64,000 nt of DNA, taken from NCBI RefSeq assembly GCF_000527155.1, contig NZ_AZUQ01000001.1:862554-926553 (forward strand), given 5' to 3'. The notes below the pieces were generated by a model. It was not told where the DNA came from, ran no database searches, and saw only the letters and a program-made list of their open reading frames with translations. Position 1 is the first letter of the stretch; each line of letters opens with the position of its first letter. A program made the position numbers and the translations under genes. Of the stretch, positions 42,416-51,222 are shown piece after piece. Origin of the DNA: Haloglycomyces albus DSM 45210. GTDB taxonomy: Bacteria > Actinomycetota > Actinomycetes > Mycobacteriales > Micromonosporaceae.

Positions 42416-44098
42416 TTACAATCCCAGTTCGCGCAACTCCGGCAGGTGCGCGAGCGCCGCTTCCTTGGCGTCTTCAGCGGTGGCCCCGCCGAGTGCCACG
42501 TCGGCCGCGTTTCGGCATTGTTCCAGCGTATGCCCGGCCAAGGCGGCTTTGACCATGGGAATGGCCGGGGCCGACATGGACAGGCTGGTGACGCCGAGTC
42601 CCACCAGTACACAGGCGAGAACCGGGTCGGCGGCCGCTTCACCGCAGACTCCGCATACCTTGTCCTCCACCGACGCACCTTGCGCTGCTTGGGCGATGAG
42701 GTGCAGAACCCCGGGCTGCCAGGGACTCTGGTAGCGGGCCAACGCGCCGATCTGTCGGTCGGCGGCGTAGGCGTACTGGGTCAGGTCATTGGTACCGATG
42801 CTGAAGAAGTCGGCCGCCTTCGCCAGGTGCGCCGAGGTGATCGCCGCCGACGGTACTTCGATCATGATTCCGGCGGTGTTCAGACCGGCGGTGGTGGCTT
42901 TGTCATGGAAGTATTTGGTGTCGTTCAGGTCCGCCACCATTGGAGCCATGACCCACAGGTCGGCGTGAGAGTCGGACTGCACCTGCGCCAGGGCGCGCAA
43001 CTGTTCGTCGAGGACATCGTCGTGGTTGAACGCCAGTCGCAGTCCGCGTACGCCTAGGGCCGGGTTGGGTTCGTCGTCGTTGTTGACGAACGGCAACGGC
43101 TTGTCGGCACCCGCGTCCAGGGTCCGCACGACGACTTTCTGGTTCGGGAAAGCGTCGGCTACCTCTTGATAGGCACGGACCTGTTCGTCGAAGCCGGGCT
43201 TGTCATTGCGGTCGAGGAAGAGGAATTCGGTGCGGTACAGACCGACCCCTTCGGCTCCATTGTCTTGGGCGTCCGCCACATCGGCGGGGCCGCCGATATT
43301 GGCGAGCACGGAAATGCGCTCGCCGTCCTTGGTGGCTCCCGGCCCGGTGGCGGCTTTGGCCGCTGCGGCGCGTTTGGCGGCCACGGCCTTGGCGCGCTCG
43401 ATTTGTTCCTCGGCGGGCGATAGAGTGACCTCTCCGCTCGATCCGTCGACCAGCACGGTCGTACCGGTTTCCACGTCGGTCGCGCCTTCCATGGCGACGA
43501 CGGCGGGGATACCCATGGTGCGGGCCAGGATCGCGGTGTGTGATGTCGGTCCGCCTTGGACGGTGACGATCGCGGTGACGATGTCGGCGTCGATTCCGGC
43601 GGTGTCGGCGGGCGCCAGATCCTCGGCCACGAGGACGAACGGTTCGTCGGATTCGGGGATGCCGGGGACGGGTTGACCGGTGAGCACGGCGATCACTCGA
43701 TCGCGAATGTCGTCGAGGTCGGCCACGCGTCCGGCCATATAGCCACCGGCGGCGGCGAGCATGTCGCGGAAGGTTCCGAAGGACTCGTAGATGGCCCGTT
43801 CAGCGGACAGTCCTTCTCCCATTTTGGCCGCTGCCGCGTCGACCAGTCCCGGGTCGGAAGCCATCATGATCTGCGCTTCGAGGACCTCGGCGGCCTCGTC
43901 GCGTCCGAGTGAGCTCGCCTTGTCCGCCCGCGCCTGAAGATCTTCTGAAACGGCCTTGGTCGCGGCGGCGACGCGCGCTTTTTCGGCGGACGCGTCGCCG
44001 TTCAGTTGACCGTTCGGATCCGGTTCGGTTATGGGAGCGGCCATTTTACGAACGGGGCCGACACCGACCCCGGCTGAAACCCCTACGCCTTTAGGCAC
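42416..44098 (-). CDS. ptsI: PTS enzyme I (phosphoenolpyruvate-protein phosphotransferase)
   Basis: A 560-aa enzyme that autophosphorylates from PEP and passes phosphate to HPr. The active His is in GGPTSHTAILARTMGIPAVV (about residue 190). The PEP-binding TIM barrel has EGVGLYRTEFLF, IMIEVPSAAI and FFSIGTNDLTQY, and the C-terminal Cys is in KVCGVCGEAA. Full length and intact. It overlaps ptsH by 8 bp and is the last gene of a complete PTS set. Confidence 0.95.
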   Translation of the reverse strand: MPKGVGVSAGVGVGPVRKMAAPITEPDPNGQLNGDASAEKARVAAATKAVSEDLQARADKASSLGRDEAAEVLEAQIMMASDPGLVDAAAAKMGEGLSAERAIYESFGTFRDMLAAAGGYMAGRVADLDDIRDRVIAVLTGQPVPGIPESDEPFVLVAEDLAPADTAGIDADIVTAIVTVQGGPTSHTAILARTMGIPAVVAMEGATDVETGTTVLVDGSSGEVTLSPAEEQIERAKAVAAKRAAAAKAATGPGATKDGERISVLANIGGPADVADAQDNGAEGVGLYRTEFLFLDRNDKPGFDEQVRAYQEVADAFPNQKVVVRTLDAGADKPLPFVNNDDEPNPALGVRGLRLAFNHDDVLDEQLRALAQVQSDSHADLWVMAPMVADLNDTKYFHDKATTAGLNTAGIMIEVPSAAITSAHLAKAADFFSIGTNDLTQYAYAADRQIGALARYQSPWQPGVLHLIAQAAQGASVEDKVCGVCGEAAADPVLACVLVGLGVTSLSMSAPAIPMVKAALAGHTLEQCRNAADVALGGATAEDAKEAALAHLPELRELGL

Positions 44099-44342
44099 CG
44101 GTGGTCACCAGCACTTCCAGTTTGTCGAGGACGCCATTGTCTTCGGTTTCCAAGGTAATTTGGTCGCCTTTGCGGACGTCGAGTCCCATGAGCGACAGCA
44201 TCGATTTGGCGTTGACGGGGTCCCCGTCGCCTTTGGCGATCGTGACATCGACGTCACTTTCACTCGCCGTCTGCACAAACTGAGCGGCGGGGCGTGCGTG
44301 TAGCCCCGTCTCGAGGGTGACCTCTAGGGTTTTCTGTGCCAT
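44091..44342 (-). CDS. ptsH: Phosphocarrier protein HPr
   Basis: An 83-aa HPr. His15, the phosphate carrier, is in TGLHARPAAQFV. The regulatory-site region around Ser47 reads AKSMLSLMGLDVRKGD. It lies between the EIIA gene and ptsI. Confidence 0.95.
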   Translation of the reverse strand: MAQKTLEVTLETGLHARPAAQFVQTASESDVDVTIAKGDGDPVNAKSMLSLMGLDVRKGDQITLETEDNGVLDKLEVLVTTGA

Positions 44343-44371
44343 TGTGTTCGTCCCTTTTATGATCTATATGC

Positions 44372-44818
44372 TTACTGCCACGTGAAAAGGCGATCTCCCG
44401 CGGAGACTTCCCCGGTGGCGTGATCGGTTATCGCATCGGGTTGTCCGTCGAGCGCGACGACGGGGCAAACGGTGTCCTTGCCTCCGGCCTTGATCTCAGC
44501 GGGATTCCACTCCACGATCGCTTGGCCGGCGGTGACGGTGTCGCCTTCAGCGGCCAGGAGTGTGAATCCTTCGCCTTTGAGTTCGACGGTGTCGATTCCC
44601 AGATGCACGAGGACTCCACGCCCGTCGTCACCGGTGATGACGTAGGCGTGCGGATGGAGTTTGGTAACCGTGCCGCCGATGGCGGCGACTGCGGTGGTGG
44701 GCTCGGCGACCGGTGTGACCGCCAGCCCCGGGCCGACGAATCCCTGCGCGAAGACCGGGTCGGAGACCTGGTCGAGCGGGGTGATGTCGCCGGCCACTGG
44801 AGCCAGTACTTCAGCCAT
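44372..44818 (-). CDS. PTS glucose/GlcNAc-type EIIA protein
   Basis: A 148-aa single-domain EIIA of the glucose family (Crr-like). The phosphorylated His is in LVHLGIDTVELKGEGF and the second active-site His in KLHPHAYVI. The start is ATG 44818 (MAEVLAPVAGDI), the usual N-terminus; the longer frame runs across the EIIB gene in another frame. It takes phosphate from HPr and gives it to EIIB just upstream. Confidence 0.92.
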   Translation of the reverse strand: MAEVLAPVAGDITPLDQVSDPVFAQGFVGPGLAVTPVAEPTTAVAAIGGTVTKLHPHAYVITGDDGRGVLVHLGIDTVELKGEGFTLLAAEGDTVTAGQAIVEWNPAEIKAGGKDTVCPVVALDGQPDAITDHATGEVSAGDRLFTWQ

Positions 44819-44829
44819 GCTGTATGTCC

Positions 44830-45060
44830 TTATCGCAGATCTTCGATGTCGGAGGCGATGTTGTCGGCTTCCGGCCCGACGACCACTTGAATGACGTTTC
44901 CGGAGGACATGACCCCGAACGCACCGGCCTTCTTCAGCGCGGCTTCGTCGACGGCCCCTTCGTCCTCGACCTCGGTACGCAGACGAGTGGCGCACGGTTC
45001 GATCTCGAGAATGTTGTCGAGTCCACCCAGACCGGCAACGATGGCTTCGGCTTTGTCCAT
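44830..45060 (-). CDS. PTS glucose/GlcNAc-type EIIB protein
   Basis: A 76-aa free-standing EIIB domain. Cys23, in IEPCATRLR, is the phosphorylated residue. GVMSSGNVIQVVVGPEADNIASDIE closes the domain. The ATG at 45060, with GGGAAC upstream, is used instead of an ATG ten codons earlier. EIIB is separate from EIIC here, while many relatives are fused. Confidence 0.92.
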   Translation of the reverse strand: MDKAEAIVAGLGGLDNILEIEPCATRLRTEVEDEGAVDEAALKKAGAFGVMSSGNVIQVVVGPEADNIASDIEDLR

Positions 45061-45280
45061 GGTTGTTCCCTTTCCGTAGGGGATTCTCATCCCGTTAAAC
45101 AGCGTAAGTCGCCTGAGAGGTTCGCGAGGCGCCTTTGGGACGTCCGCGACGGCTCACCGTCCCTGAAACGGTTCGCGCCCGCTTTGCCCTGGGGAGGTGA
45201 GTTCCCGGCACTGCTGCAACAGTGCCACGACCGGCGCCTGTTCCGCCCGTTTCTGTTCTGAAACAGACAGTGACGATGTC

Positions 45281-45323
45281 GCAGGCGAGGGCGATCCGAC
45301 TGAGTGCGGTCGCCCTCACCTGC
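45281..45323 (-). terminator. Hairpin between EIIC and EIIB genes
   Basis: GCAGGTGAGGGCGACCG on the minus strand pairs imperfectly with CGGATCGCCCTCGCCTGC (45281-45323, 8-nt loop), directly behind the EIIC stop. There is no T-tract. It lies in a 270-bp gap between eiiC and eiiB and may set the ratio of the two by attenuation or mRNA processing (inference). Confidence 0.55.
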
Positions 45324-45330
45324 GCGAGTG

Positions 45331-46698
45331 CTAGTGGTTCTTATCGTTCTTCGGTTTGTCCTCGGACTCGGACGTCGTGGAGCCGGAAGAGGACTCCTTA
45401 TCGGCCTTGGCCTCGGCCTTTTCGTCGCCGTCGTCGGCCGTGCCGTTGCCGTCCAGGGCCTCACGTCCCGGCGTCGGCAGGTTGAGCTTCTTGATCAGGA
45501 AGGTGAAGATCAAGAAGTATACGGCGAACATGATCAGACCGATGAGCACCACACCCAGCGGATTTTCCGTATTGGACTTCGTAAAGTTCAATACGTAGTC
45601 GATTGCGCCCGCTGAGAATCCGAAGCCTATCTTGACCCCCAATATGTCGGCCAAGAACAGCGACACACCGGTCAGCACGGCGTGAACACCGAGCAGCAGC
45701 GGAGCGATGAAGATGAAGGCGAACTCGATCGGCTCGGTGATACCGGTGACGAACGAGGTCACACCCGTGGCGATGGCGAAGGAGGCGACGGTCTTCTTGT
45801 TCTCCGGACGAGCGGTCACGTAGAAGGCGAGCACAACGGCCGGCATCGCGAACATCATGATCGGGAAGAATCCGGCCATGAACGTACCGGTTCCTTCCAC
45901 ACCTTGGAAGTAACAGTTCAGATCCCCGGTGTAGGTCTGGCCGTCCACTTCACAGTTGGGAACGGTGAACCAGACGACGGAATTGAGAATGTGGTGCAGA
46001 CCGAACGGCAACAGCAGACGGTTGATGACACCGTAGATACCGGCACCGATGGCACCGTAGTCGGTCAGGAAGTTACCGAAGTCGTCGATGGGGCCGGAAA
46101 CGGCGGGCCATACAAAGCCGGCCAGAACCGCCAACAGCAGTGCCGACACGGCGGTAACGATGGGCACGAAACGACGTCCACCGAAGAACGACAGCCAGGT
46201 CGGCAACTTGATGCGGTGGAAACGTTGCCAAAGAAGCGCGGCGACGATACCGATGACGACACCGCCGAGAACCCCGGTCGGGTTCTGCATGCCGAGGTTG
46301 AGCAGCGGCTCTCCTTCGGCGTCCTGAACCATGACATCGTCGGAAATGCTGGAGTCAGCGAACATGCTCATGCTGACGTTATGGAAAACGAGGTAGCCGA
46401 CGAGACCGGCCACCGCCGCCGAGCCGTCGCCTTTTTTGGCGAATCCAAAGGCGATACCGACGGCGAAAAGAATGGGGAGGTTGTCGAAGAGCGAGCCACC
46501 GGCCGCTCCGACCACCTTCGCCACGGGGTTCATCCAGTCGAGATATTGACCGAGACCATCGGGGCCGAGCAGGTCATCTTGTCCCAAACGTAGTAGCAGA
46601 GCCGCCGCGGGCAGAGTCGCGATCGGCAACATGAGGCTTCGCCCGAGCCGCTGTAGAACAGCGAGGGCACTTCCTCCGGATTTAGTGGACGACGCCAC
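45331..46698 (-). CDS. PTS EIIC permease, glucose/N-acetylglucosamine family
   Basis: A 455-aa membrane permease of the PTS glucose superfamily. LQRLGRSLMLPIATLPAAALLLRLG at the N-terminus, GVINRLLLPFGLHHILNS (about residue 225) and TSFVTGITEPIEFAFIF (about 320) are family blocks; ITEPIEF carries the substrate-binding Glu. The C-terminal tail (about 410-455) is acidic and Lys/Ser-rich. The GTG at 46698, with AAGGAGGAG five bases upstream, is the start. The family is close to NagE-like EIIC, so GlcNAc is as likely as glucose. First gene of eiiC-eiiB-eiiA-ptsH-ptsI. Confidence 0.9.
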   Translation of the reverse strand: MASSTKSGGSALAVLQRLGRSLMLPIATLPAAALLLRLGQDDLLGPDGLGQYLDWMNPVAKVVGAAGGSLFDNLPILFAVGIAFGFAKKGDGSAAVAGLVGYLVFHNVSMSMFADSSISDDVMVQDAEGEPLLNLGMQNPTGVLGGVVIGIVAALLWQRFHRIKLPTWLSFFGGRRFVPIVTAVSALLLAVLAGFVWPAVSGPIDDFGNFLTDYGAIGAGIYGVINRLLLPFGLHHILNSVVWFTVPNCEVDGQTYTGDLNCYFQGVEGTGTFMAGFFPIMMFAMPAVVLAFYVTARPENKKTVASFAIATGVTSFVTGITEPIEFAFIFIAPLLLGVHAVLTGVSLFLADILGVKIGFGFSAGAIDYVLNFTKSNTENPLGVVLIGLIMFAVYFLIFTFLIKKLNLPTPGREALDGNGTADDGDEKAEAKADKESSSGSTTSESEDKPKNDKNH

Positions 46699-47057
46699 GG
46701 TCTCCTCCTTGAGTATTCCGTTCACTTCCAGCATGGGCGTGCTGGCACGTATGCGACAGCTTTTGTATCACCCGGCATTTGCCCCCGACAAGCCATTGAA
46801 CGAGCCGCATGACGACTATCCGTAATCGAGTGTGTCGATTATGTACCATCAAAACGGAAATTTCGGGCAATTTCGTGATTTATACTCGTTCTCCACAGTA
46901 GAAATATTACGGAAATCTAGTGGTAAACATCACTCGTAAACTAAACTTAATGATCAAACGCCATGATAGAACCCCTGATGAGCGCTCAAGTTTTCTGTGC
47001 AAAAAATTGCACCACCAATTATCGGTAACTCTCATACCCACACGGCATCATTGGAGA
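46699..47057. promoter_or_regulatory. Divergent promoter region PTS operon / helicase
   Basis: 359 bp between divergent genes, A+T-rich at 46840-46920. The helicase frame remains open back to 46920, but that stretch has no domain, so I treat it as noncoding. It must hold the PTS promoter; I cannot place an operator. Confidence 0.45.
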
Positions 47058-49298
47058 ATGCGGACTCCCGACCTAGCCGCCGATATTTGCGGAGAGAACC
47101 TCACCCACCTGCACCAACTCCCCAGCCGCCTTCCCCAAGCCGTCACGTGGCCCGACTGGGCCACGCCCGAACTACGCGACGCGTTCTCCCGCAGTGGAAT
47201 CGATCAACCCTGGGCTCATCAAGTCGACGCCGCCACCAGTGCCTACGACGGCCACGACACCATCGTCTCCACAGGAACGGCCTCCGGAAAAAGCCTTGCC
47301 TACCTCCTACCCACCTTGGAGGCCATCTCGAGCTCCGAACACGCCAAGACTCTCTACCTCTCGCCCACCAAAGCGCTCGCCGTCGACCAGGCACGCGCCG
47401 TCACCGACATCGAATTCAGCGGCGTCGTTCCCGCAGTCGTGGACGGAGACACCCCCTACGACGAGCGCCGCTGGGCCGCTGCCTACGCCAACATGGTGTT
47501 CACCAACCCCGACCTCCTCCACCACTCCCTACTGCCCCGCCACCGGCGCTGGCGCGCCTTCCTTTCCGGGCTGCGCTACCTCGTCATCGACGAAACCCAC
47601 CTGTACAGGGGCATCTTCGGTTCGCACATGTCCTGGGTGGTCCGCCGTCTCCTACGCCTCGCCCGGCACTACCATGCCGATCCCACCGTCATCGCCGCCT
47701 CCGCCACCTGCGCCAACCCGGCCGACCTCCTGGAAACCCTCACCGGGCGTCCCGCTCACGCCGTCACCGGTGACTCCTCCGGTCGACCGGACACCACCGT
47801 CGCCCTCACCACCTGCAGTTCCATTGAAATGGGCGGAGAGACCATCAGCGTCTCCACCCTCAGCGAAACCGCCCGGCTGCTTGCCGACCTCACTTCTCGC
47901 AACTACCGCACCCTCGCGTTCGTCCCGTCTCGACGCGGAGCCGAAATCGTCGCCTCCGAGACCAAAGACCGGCTCGGGGCCGACCCGGTCGGCGACCGTA
48001 TCGCCGCCTACCGCGCCGGATACCTCCGGCAACACCGTCGTGAACTGGAAGATCGACTTCGCGACGGCTCACTCATGGGGCTGGCCACCACCAACGCGCT
48101 CGAACTGGGAATCGACATCACCGGACTGGACGCGGTCATACTCTGCGGATACCCGGGCCGTCTGGCGTCATTCTGGCAGCAGGTCGGGCGTGCGGGTCGA
48201 ACGTCCAAAGACGCGCTGGCCGTATTCATCGCCAAGGACGATCCGCTGGACACCTACCTCATTCACCACCCCGAACGACTCCTGGAACATCCAGTTGAGG
48301 CAGGGGTGTGCGACCCGGCGAATCCGTATGTCCTGGCCGGTCATCTGTGTCTGGCCGCCGGGGAAAAACCGCTCCTGGAATCGGAGCTGGAAGGACTACC
48401 GGGAGCGATGGACGTCGTCTCCGAACTGTGCTCGCAGAAACTCCTCCGCCGCCGCGCCGGAGGTCGTTATTACTGGGTGGGAGACGAACGACCCGAGGTC
48501 AATCTGCGTGGTTCGGGTCCCGGCGAAGTGGACATAGCCGAGATCGACAGCGGGGAACTCATCGGCACGGTGGATCTCTCGGCCTCCCACCGCCTCGTGC
48601 ACACCGGTGCGGTATACGTCCATCAAGGACAGACTTTTCTGGTCGATGAGCTCGATCTCGACGGTCGAGCGGCCCTCGTGCACCGCGCCAACCCGCCATG
48701 GACCACCTCGACGCAGGACATCTCCCACCTGGAGATCATCGATACCGAAAGCGTGGAGCAATTCGGCGACATCTCCATGTATTACGGCTCGGTGGAAGTC
48801 ACCAATGCGGTGGTGTCCTACCAGCGCCGACGCTCTCCCAGCGGGGAGGTCATTGATACCCGTCCACTCGATCTACCCGCCCAAACGCTACAGACCAAGG
48901 CGGTGTGGTGGACGTTCCAGGAATCAGTCGTCAGCGATATCGCGGACCTGGCCGGTGCCCTGCACGCCGCCGAACACGCTGCGATCGGTCTATTGCCACT
49001 GATCGCCACCTGCGACCGGTGGGACATCGGCGGACTGTCGACCGACCTGCATCCCGATACCGAGACTCCGACCATCTTCATCTACGACGGTCATCCAGGA
49101 GGAGCGGGTATTGCCGCAGCCGGATACCGGGACATGGCCACCTGGTTGTCGGCCACTCGGGAAGCCATTGCCGACTGCGGATGCGAGCGCGGCTGCCCCT
49201 CCTGCATCCATTCCCCCAAGTGCGGCAACGGCAACGACCCTCTGTCCAAAACCGGAAGCATGACCGTTCTCGATCGCCTCCTGAAACGGGCGACCTGA
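47058..49298 (+). CDS. DEAD/DEAH helicase with DUF1998 and Cys cluster (MrfA/YprA-like)
   Basis: A 746-aa SF2 helicase. Walker A is STGTASGKS (about residue 75), motif II DETH in LVIDETHLYRG and motif VI QQVGRAGRTSKDAL (about 375). The C-terminal DUF1998 region ends in a four-Cys cluster, CGCERGCPSC followed by PKCG, as in Bacillus MrfA, a mitomycin-lesion repair helicase. Role: probably excision of crosslinks or bulky adducts (family knowledge). The start at ATG 47058 keeps the domain whole; the ribosome binding site is weak, so the start is uncertain. Confidence 0.88.
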   Translation: MRTPDLAADICGENLTHLHQLPSRLPQAVTWPDWATPELRDAFSRSGIDQPWAHQVDAATSAYDGHDTIVSTGTASGKSLAYLLPTLEAISSSEHAKTLYLSPTKALAVDQARAVTDIEFSGVVPAVVDGDTPYDERRWAAAYANMVFTNPDLLHHSLLPRHRRWRAFLSGLRYLVIDETHLYRGIFGSHMSWVVRRLLRLARHYHADPTVIAASATCANPADLLETLTGRPAHAVTGDSSGRPDTTVALTTCSSIEMGGETISVSTLSETARLLADLTSRNYRTLAFVPSRRGAEIVASETKDRLGADPVGDRIAAYRAGYLRQHRRELEDRLRDGSLMGLATTNALELGIDITGLDAVILCGYPGRLASFWQQVGRAGRTSKDALAVFIAKDDPLDTYLIHHPERLLEHPVEAGVCDPANPYVLAGHLCLAAGEKPLLESELEGLPGAMDVVSELCSQKLLRRRAGGRYYWVGDERPEVNLRGSGPGEVDIAEIDSGELIGTVDLSASHRLVHTGAVYVHQGQTFLVDELDLDGRAALVHRANPPWTTSTQDISHLEIIDTESVEQFGDISMYYGSVEVTNAVVSYQRRRSPSGEVIDTRPLDLPAQTLQTKAVWWTFQESVVSDIADLAGALHAAEHAAIGLLPLIATCDRWDIGGLSTDLHPDTETPTIFIYDGHPGGAGIAAAGYRDMATWLSATREAIADCGCERGCPSCIHSPKCGNGNDPLSKTGSMTVLDRLLKRAT

Positions 49299-49311
49299 GG
49301 AGCGGCGTGGT

Positions 49312-49905
49312 TCAGCCTTCGACGCGCTCCAGGCGGGCCGAGAGGTGCGGCGTCATGGGGTGGCCTTCGGCGGCCATCTCTATGGCGTACATCAGGGCAC
49401 CTTCCACGATCCCGTACAGCCGCTTTTCCGCCGTCACTTCCTTGGCGTGGGGGCTGCGCATGACGGCGTCGGTACCGACTTCGATCTGCGTGCCCTTGGC
49501 CTGGCCGTAGAAGAGCTCTTGGATTCCGGTGGGGTGGGCGATCATGGCTTCGACTTCGGGCTGGTTGCCCTTGCCGGTTTCGATCTTCCAGTACCCGGAT
49601 TCCTGCGCGGCGGGGCGAATGGCCTTGCCGTCCGCGTCGACGATCCACGACCGTGCCCGGTAGTACAGGAAGGGGCGACCGTCGTGGGAGAATTCCACTT
49701 CCTGGGCGTAGAAGAAGTCCTCCACGTCCGGGTAGCCGCCTTGTCCTCGGCCGCGCCATTTGCCGACCAAGGGCAGCAGGGGAAGCAGGTCACCGTGTAG
49801 GTCCGGGCCTTTGCGAAGGTTATTCGTCTCCTCATAGGGGTACGGCTCGACCGACTGGTAGGTGGTGGCGAACTCTTCGGGCACGTCGCTTTCTTGGCCA
49901 GTCAC
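49312..49905 (-). CDS. Nitrobindin-like heme-binding protein (DUF1794)
   Basis: A 197-aa protein with a ten-stranded barrel of the FABP/nitrobindin type. The signature is LVGKWRGRGQGGYP (about residue 46). The heme-ligating His is in MTPHLSARLERV at the C-terminus, together with EVEAMIAHPTGIQE in the core. It is thought to bind NO or act on peroxynitrite. The gene is convergent with the helicase gene (13 bp between stops). Confidence 0.88.
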   Translation of the reverse strand: MTGQESDVPEEFATTYQSVEPYPYEETNNLRKGPDLHGDLLPLLPLVGKWRGRGQGGYPDVEDFFYAQEVEFSHDGRPFLYYRARSWIVDADGKAIRPAAQESGYWKIETGKGNQPEVEAMIAHPTGIQELFYGQAKGTQIEVGTDAVMRSPHAKEVTAEKRLYGIVEGALMYAIEMAAEGHPMTPHLSARLERVEG

Positions 49906-50175
49906 TTATTTCTCCCTAGCTTAATGGTCCAGTATCCCAGTAGGCCCGCCATCGCGCCGGAAGCGACGACAAGCGAGGCAGCCAATACGATATACACAAC
50001 CGCCAGGATACGTGTCCCTGCCCCGGCGCGAGGGAGACGACGCCTACCTCGCCCATGCCGATCAAACGACGATACGATGACACCGACGTAACCGATCCAT
50101 CGCCAACGTCACCGCCACATGAAGTTTTCCGCTCCCAAGTGGCCGATAGACCGCCTGGATGGCAGACTTAACCCC

Positions 50176-50967
50176 ATGACAAACACACCGCCACCCGGAC
50201 CGTTTGACTCCTGGCTGTCGGATATGGACGGCGTCCTCGTCCACGAGGGAGCCCCCGTTCCAGGAGCCAACAAATTCATCGAACGCCTACAGGAAGCCGA
50301 GAAACGCTTCCTCGTGCTCACCAACAACTCCATCTACACTCCACGCGACCTCCACGTGCGTCTGAAGAACTCCGGGCTGCACGTACCCCTCGAATCCATC
50401 TACACATCCGCGCTGGCCATGGCCGACTTCCTCAAAAGCCAACGCCCCGGCGGCTCGGCCTACGTCATCGGCGAAGCCGGGCTCACCACCGCCCTGCACG
50501 ACATCGACTACATCCTCACCGATTACCGCCCCGACTACGTCGTCCTCGGCGAAACTCGCCGCTACGACTTCGCCTCCATCACCACCGCCGTACGGCTGAT
50601 CAAGGACGGCGCTCGCTTCGTCTGCACCAACCCCGACGCCACCGGCCCCTCGCAGGACGGACTGTTGCCCGCGACCGGTGCCGTGGCGGCGATGATCAGC
50701 AAGGCCACCGGCAAGGAGCCCTATTACGTCGGTAAGCCGAATCCGGTCATGATGCGCCACGCCCTGCGTAAACTGCAGGCGCATTCGGAGTCGACGGTCA
50801 TGATCGGCGACCGTATGGACACCGACGTGCTCTCCGGACTCGAAGCCGGACTGCATACCGTGCTGGTTCTGTCGGGGGTTACCAACACCATGGACGAGGT
50901 GGAGCAGTATCCGTTCCGCCCCAATCACGTCACCGATTCGGTGGCCGACCTCATCGACTGGATTTAG
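50176..50967 (+). CDS. HAD-IIA family phosphatase (NagD-like)
   Basis: A 263-aa hydrolase. HAD motif I is the Asp pair in LSDMDGVLVHEG (about residues 16-18), motif II is VLTNNS, the Lys is in GKPNP and motif IV is MIGDRMDTDVLSG. The cap between motifs II and III is the C2 type of NagD/PGP phosphatases. Substrate unknown, probably a sugar phosphate or nucleotide. ATG 50176 is chosen; upstream codons to 50119 have no support. DUF3263 follows 10 bp later. Confidence 0.9.
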   Translation: MTNTPPPGPFDSWLSDMDGVLVHEGAPVPGANKFIERLQEAEKRFLVLTNNSIYTPRDLHVRLKNSGLHVPLESIYTSALAMADFLKSQRPGGSAYVIGEAGLTTALHDIDYILTDYRPDYVVLGETRRYDFASITTAVRLIKDGARFVCTNPDATGPSQDGLLPATGAVAAMISKATGKEPYYVGKPNPVMMRHALRKLQAHSESTVMIGDRMDTDVLSGLEAGLHTVLVLSGVTNTMDEVEQYPFRPNHVTDSVADLIDWI

Positions 50968-50976
50968 GAGCCGACC

Positions 50977-51222
50977 ATGACGGCGTCACTCACCGATCGA
51001 CAGCGCGACATCCTCGACTTCGAGGCCCGGTGGTGGCAGGAAAGCGGTAATAAGATCCAGGCGATCGTCGATGACCTGGGTATGAAACCGGAGGCCTATT
51101 TTCAGGCGCTGGCGCAACTGGTGGACTCTCCCGCCGCCGAGAAACACCGTCCCGAGGTCGTCAGGGCCTTGCGGGCGGCACGTGATCGGCGGCGCCGCGA
51201 AGTGGTCGGCGAGGAGCACTAA
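50977..51222 (+). CDS. DUF3263 domain protein
   Basis: An 81-aa actinobacterial protein of the DUF3263 family: LTDRQRDILDFEARWW, then KIQAIVDDLGMKPEAYFQAL, which looks like a helix-turn-helix, then a basic Arg-rich end. It may be a small DNA-binding protein (inference). It lies 9 bp behind the HAD gene in the same unit and overlaps the convergent permease gene by 4 bp. Confidence 0.85.
   Translation: MTASLTDRQRDILDFEARWWQESGNKIQAIVDDLGMKPEAYFQALAQLVDSPAAEKHRPEVVRALRAARDRRRREVVGEEH

Noticed and set aside
47194-48537. A 447-codon frame in +1 of the MrfA-like helicase.
   Set aside because: Pro/Ser/Arg-rich shadow frame; the helicase motifs are in the other frame.
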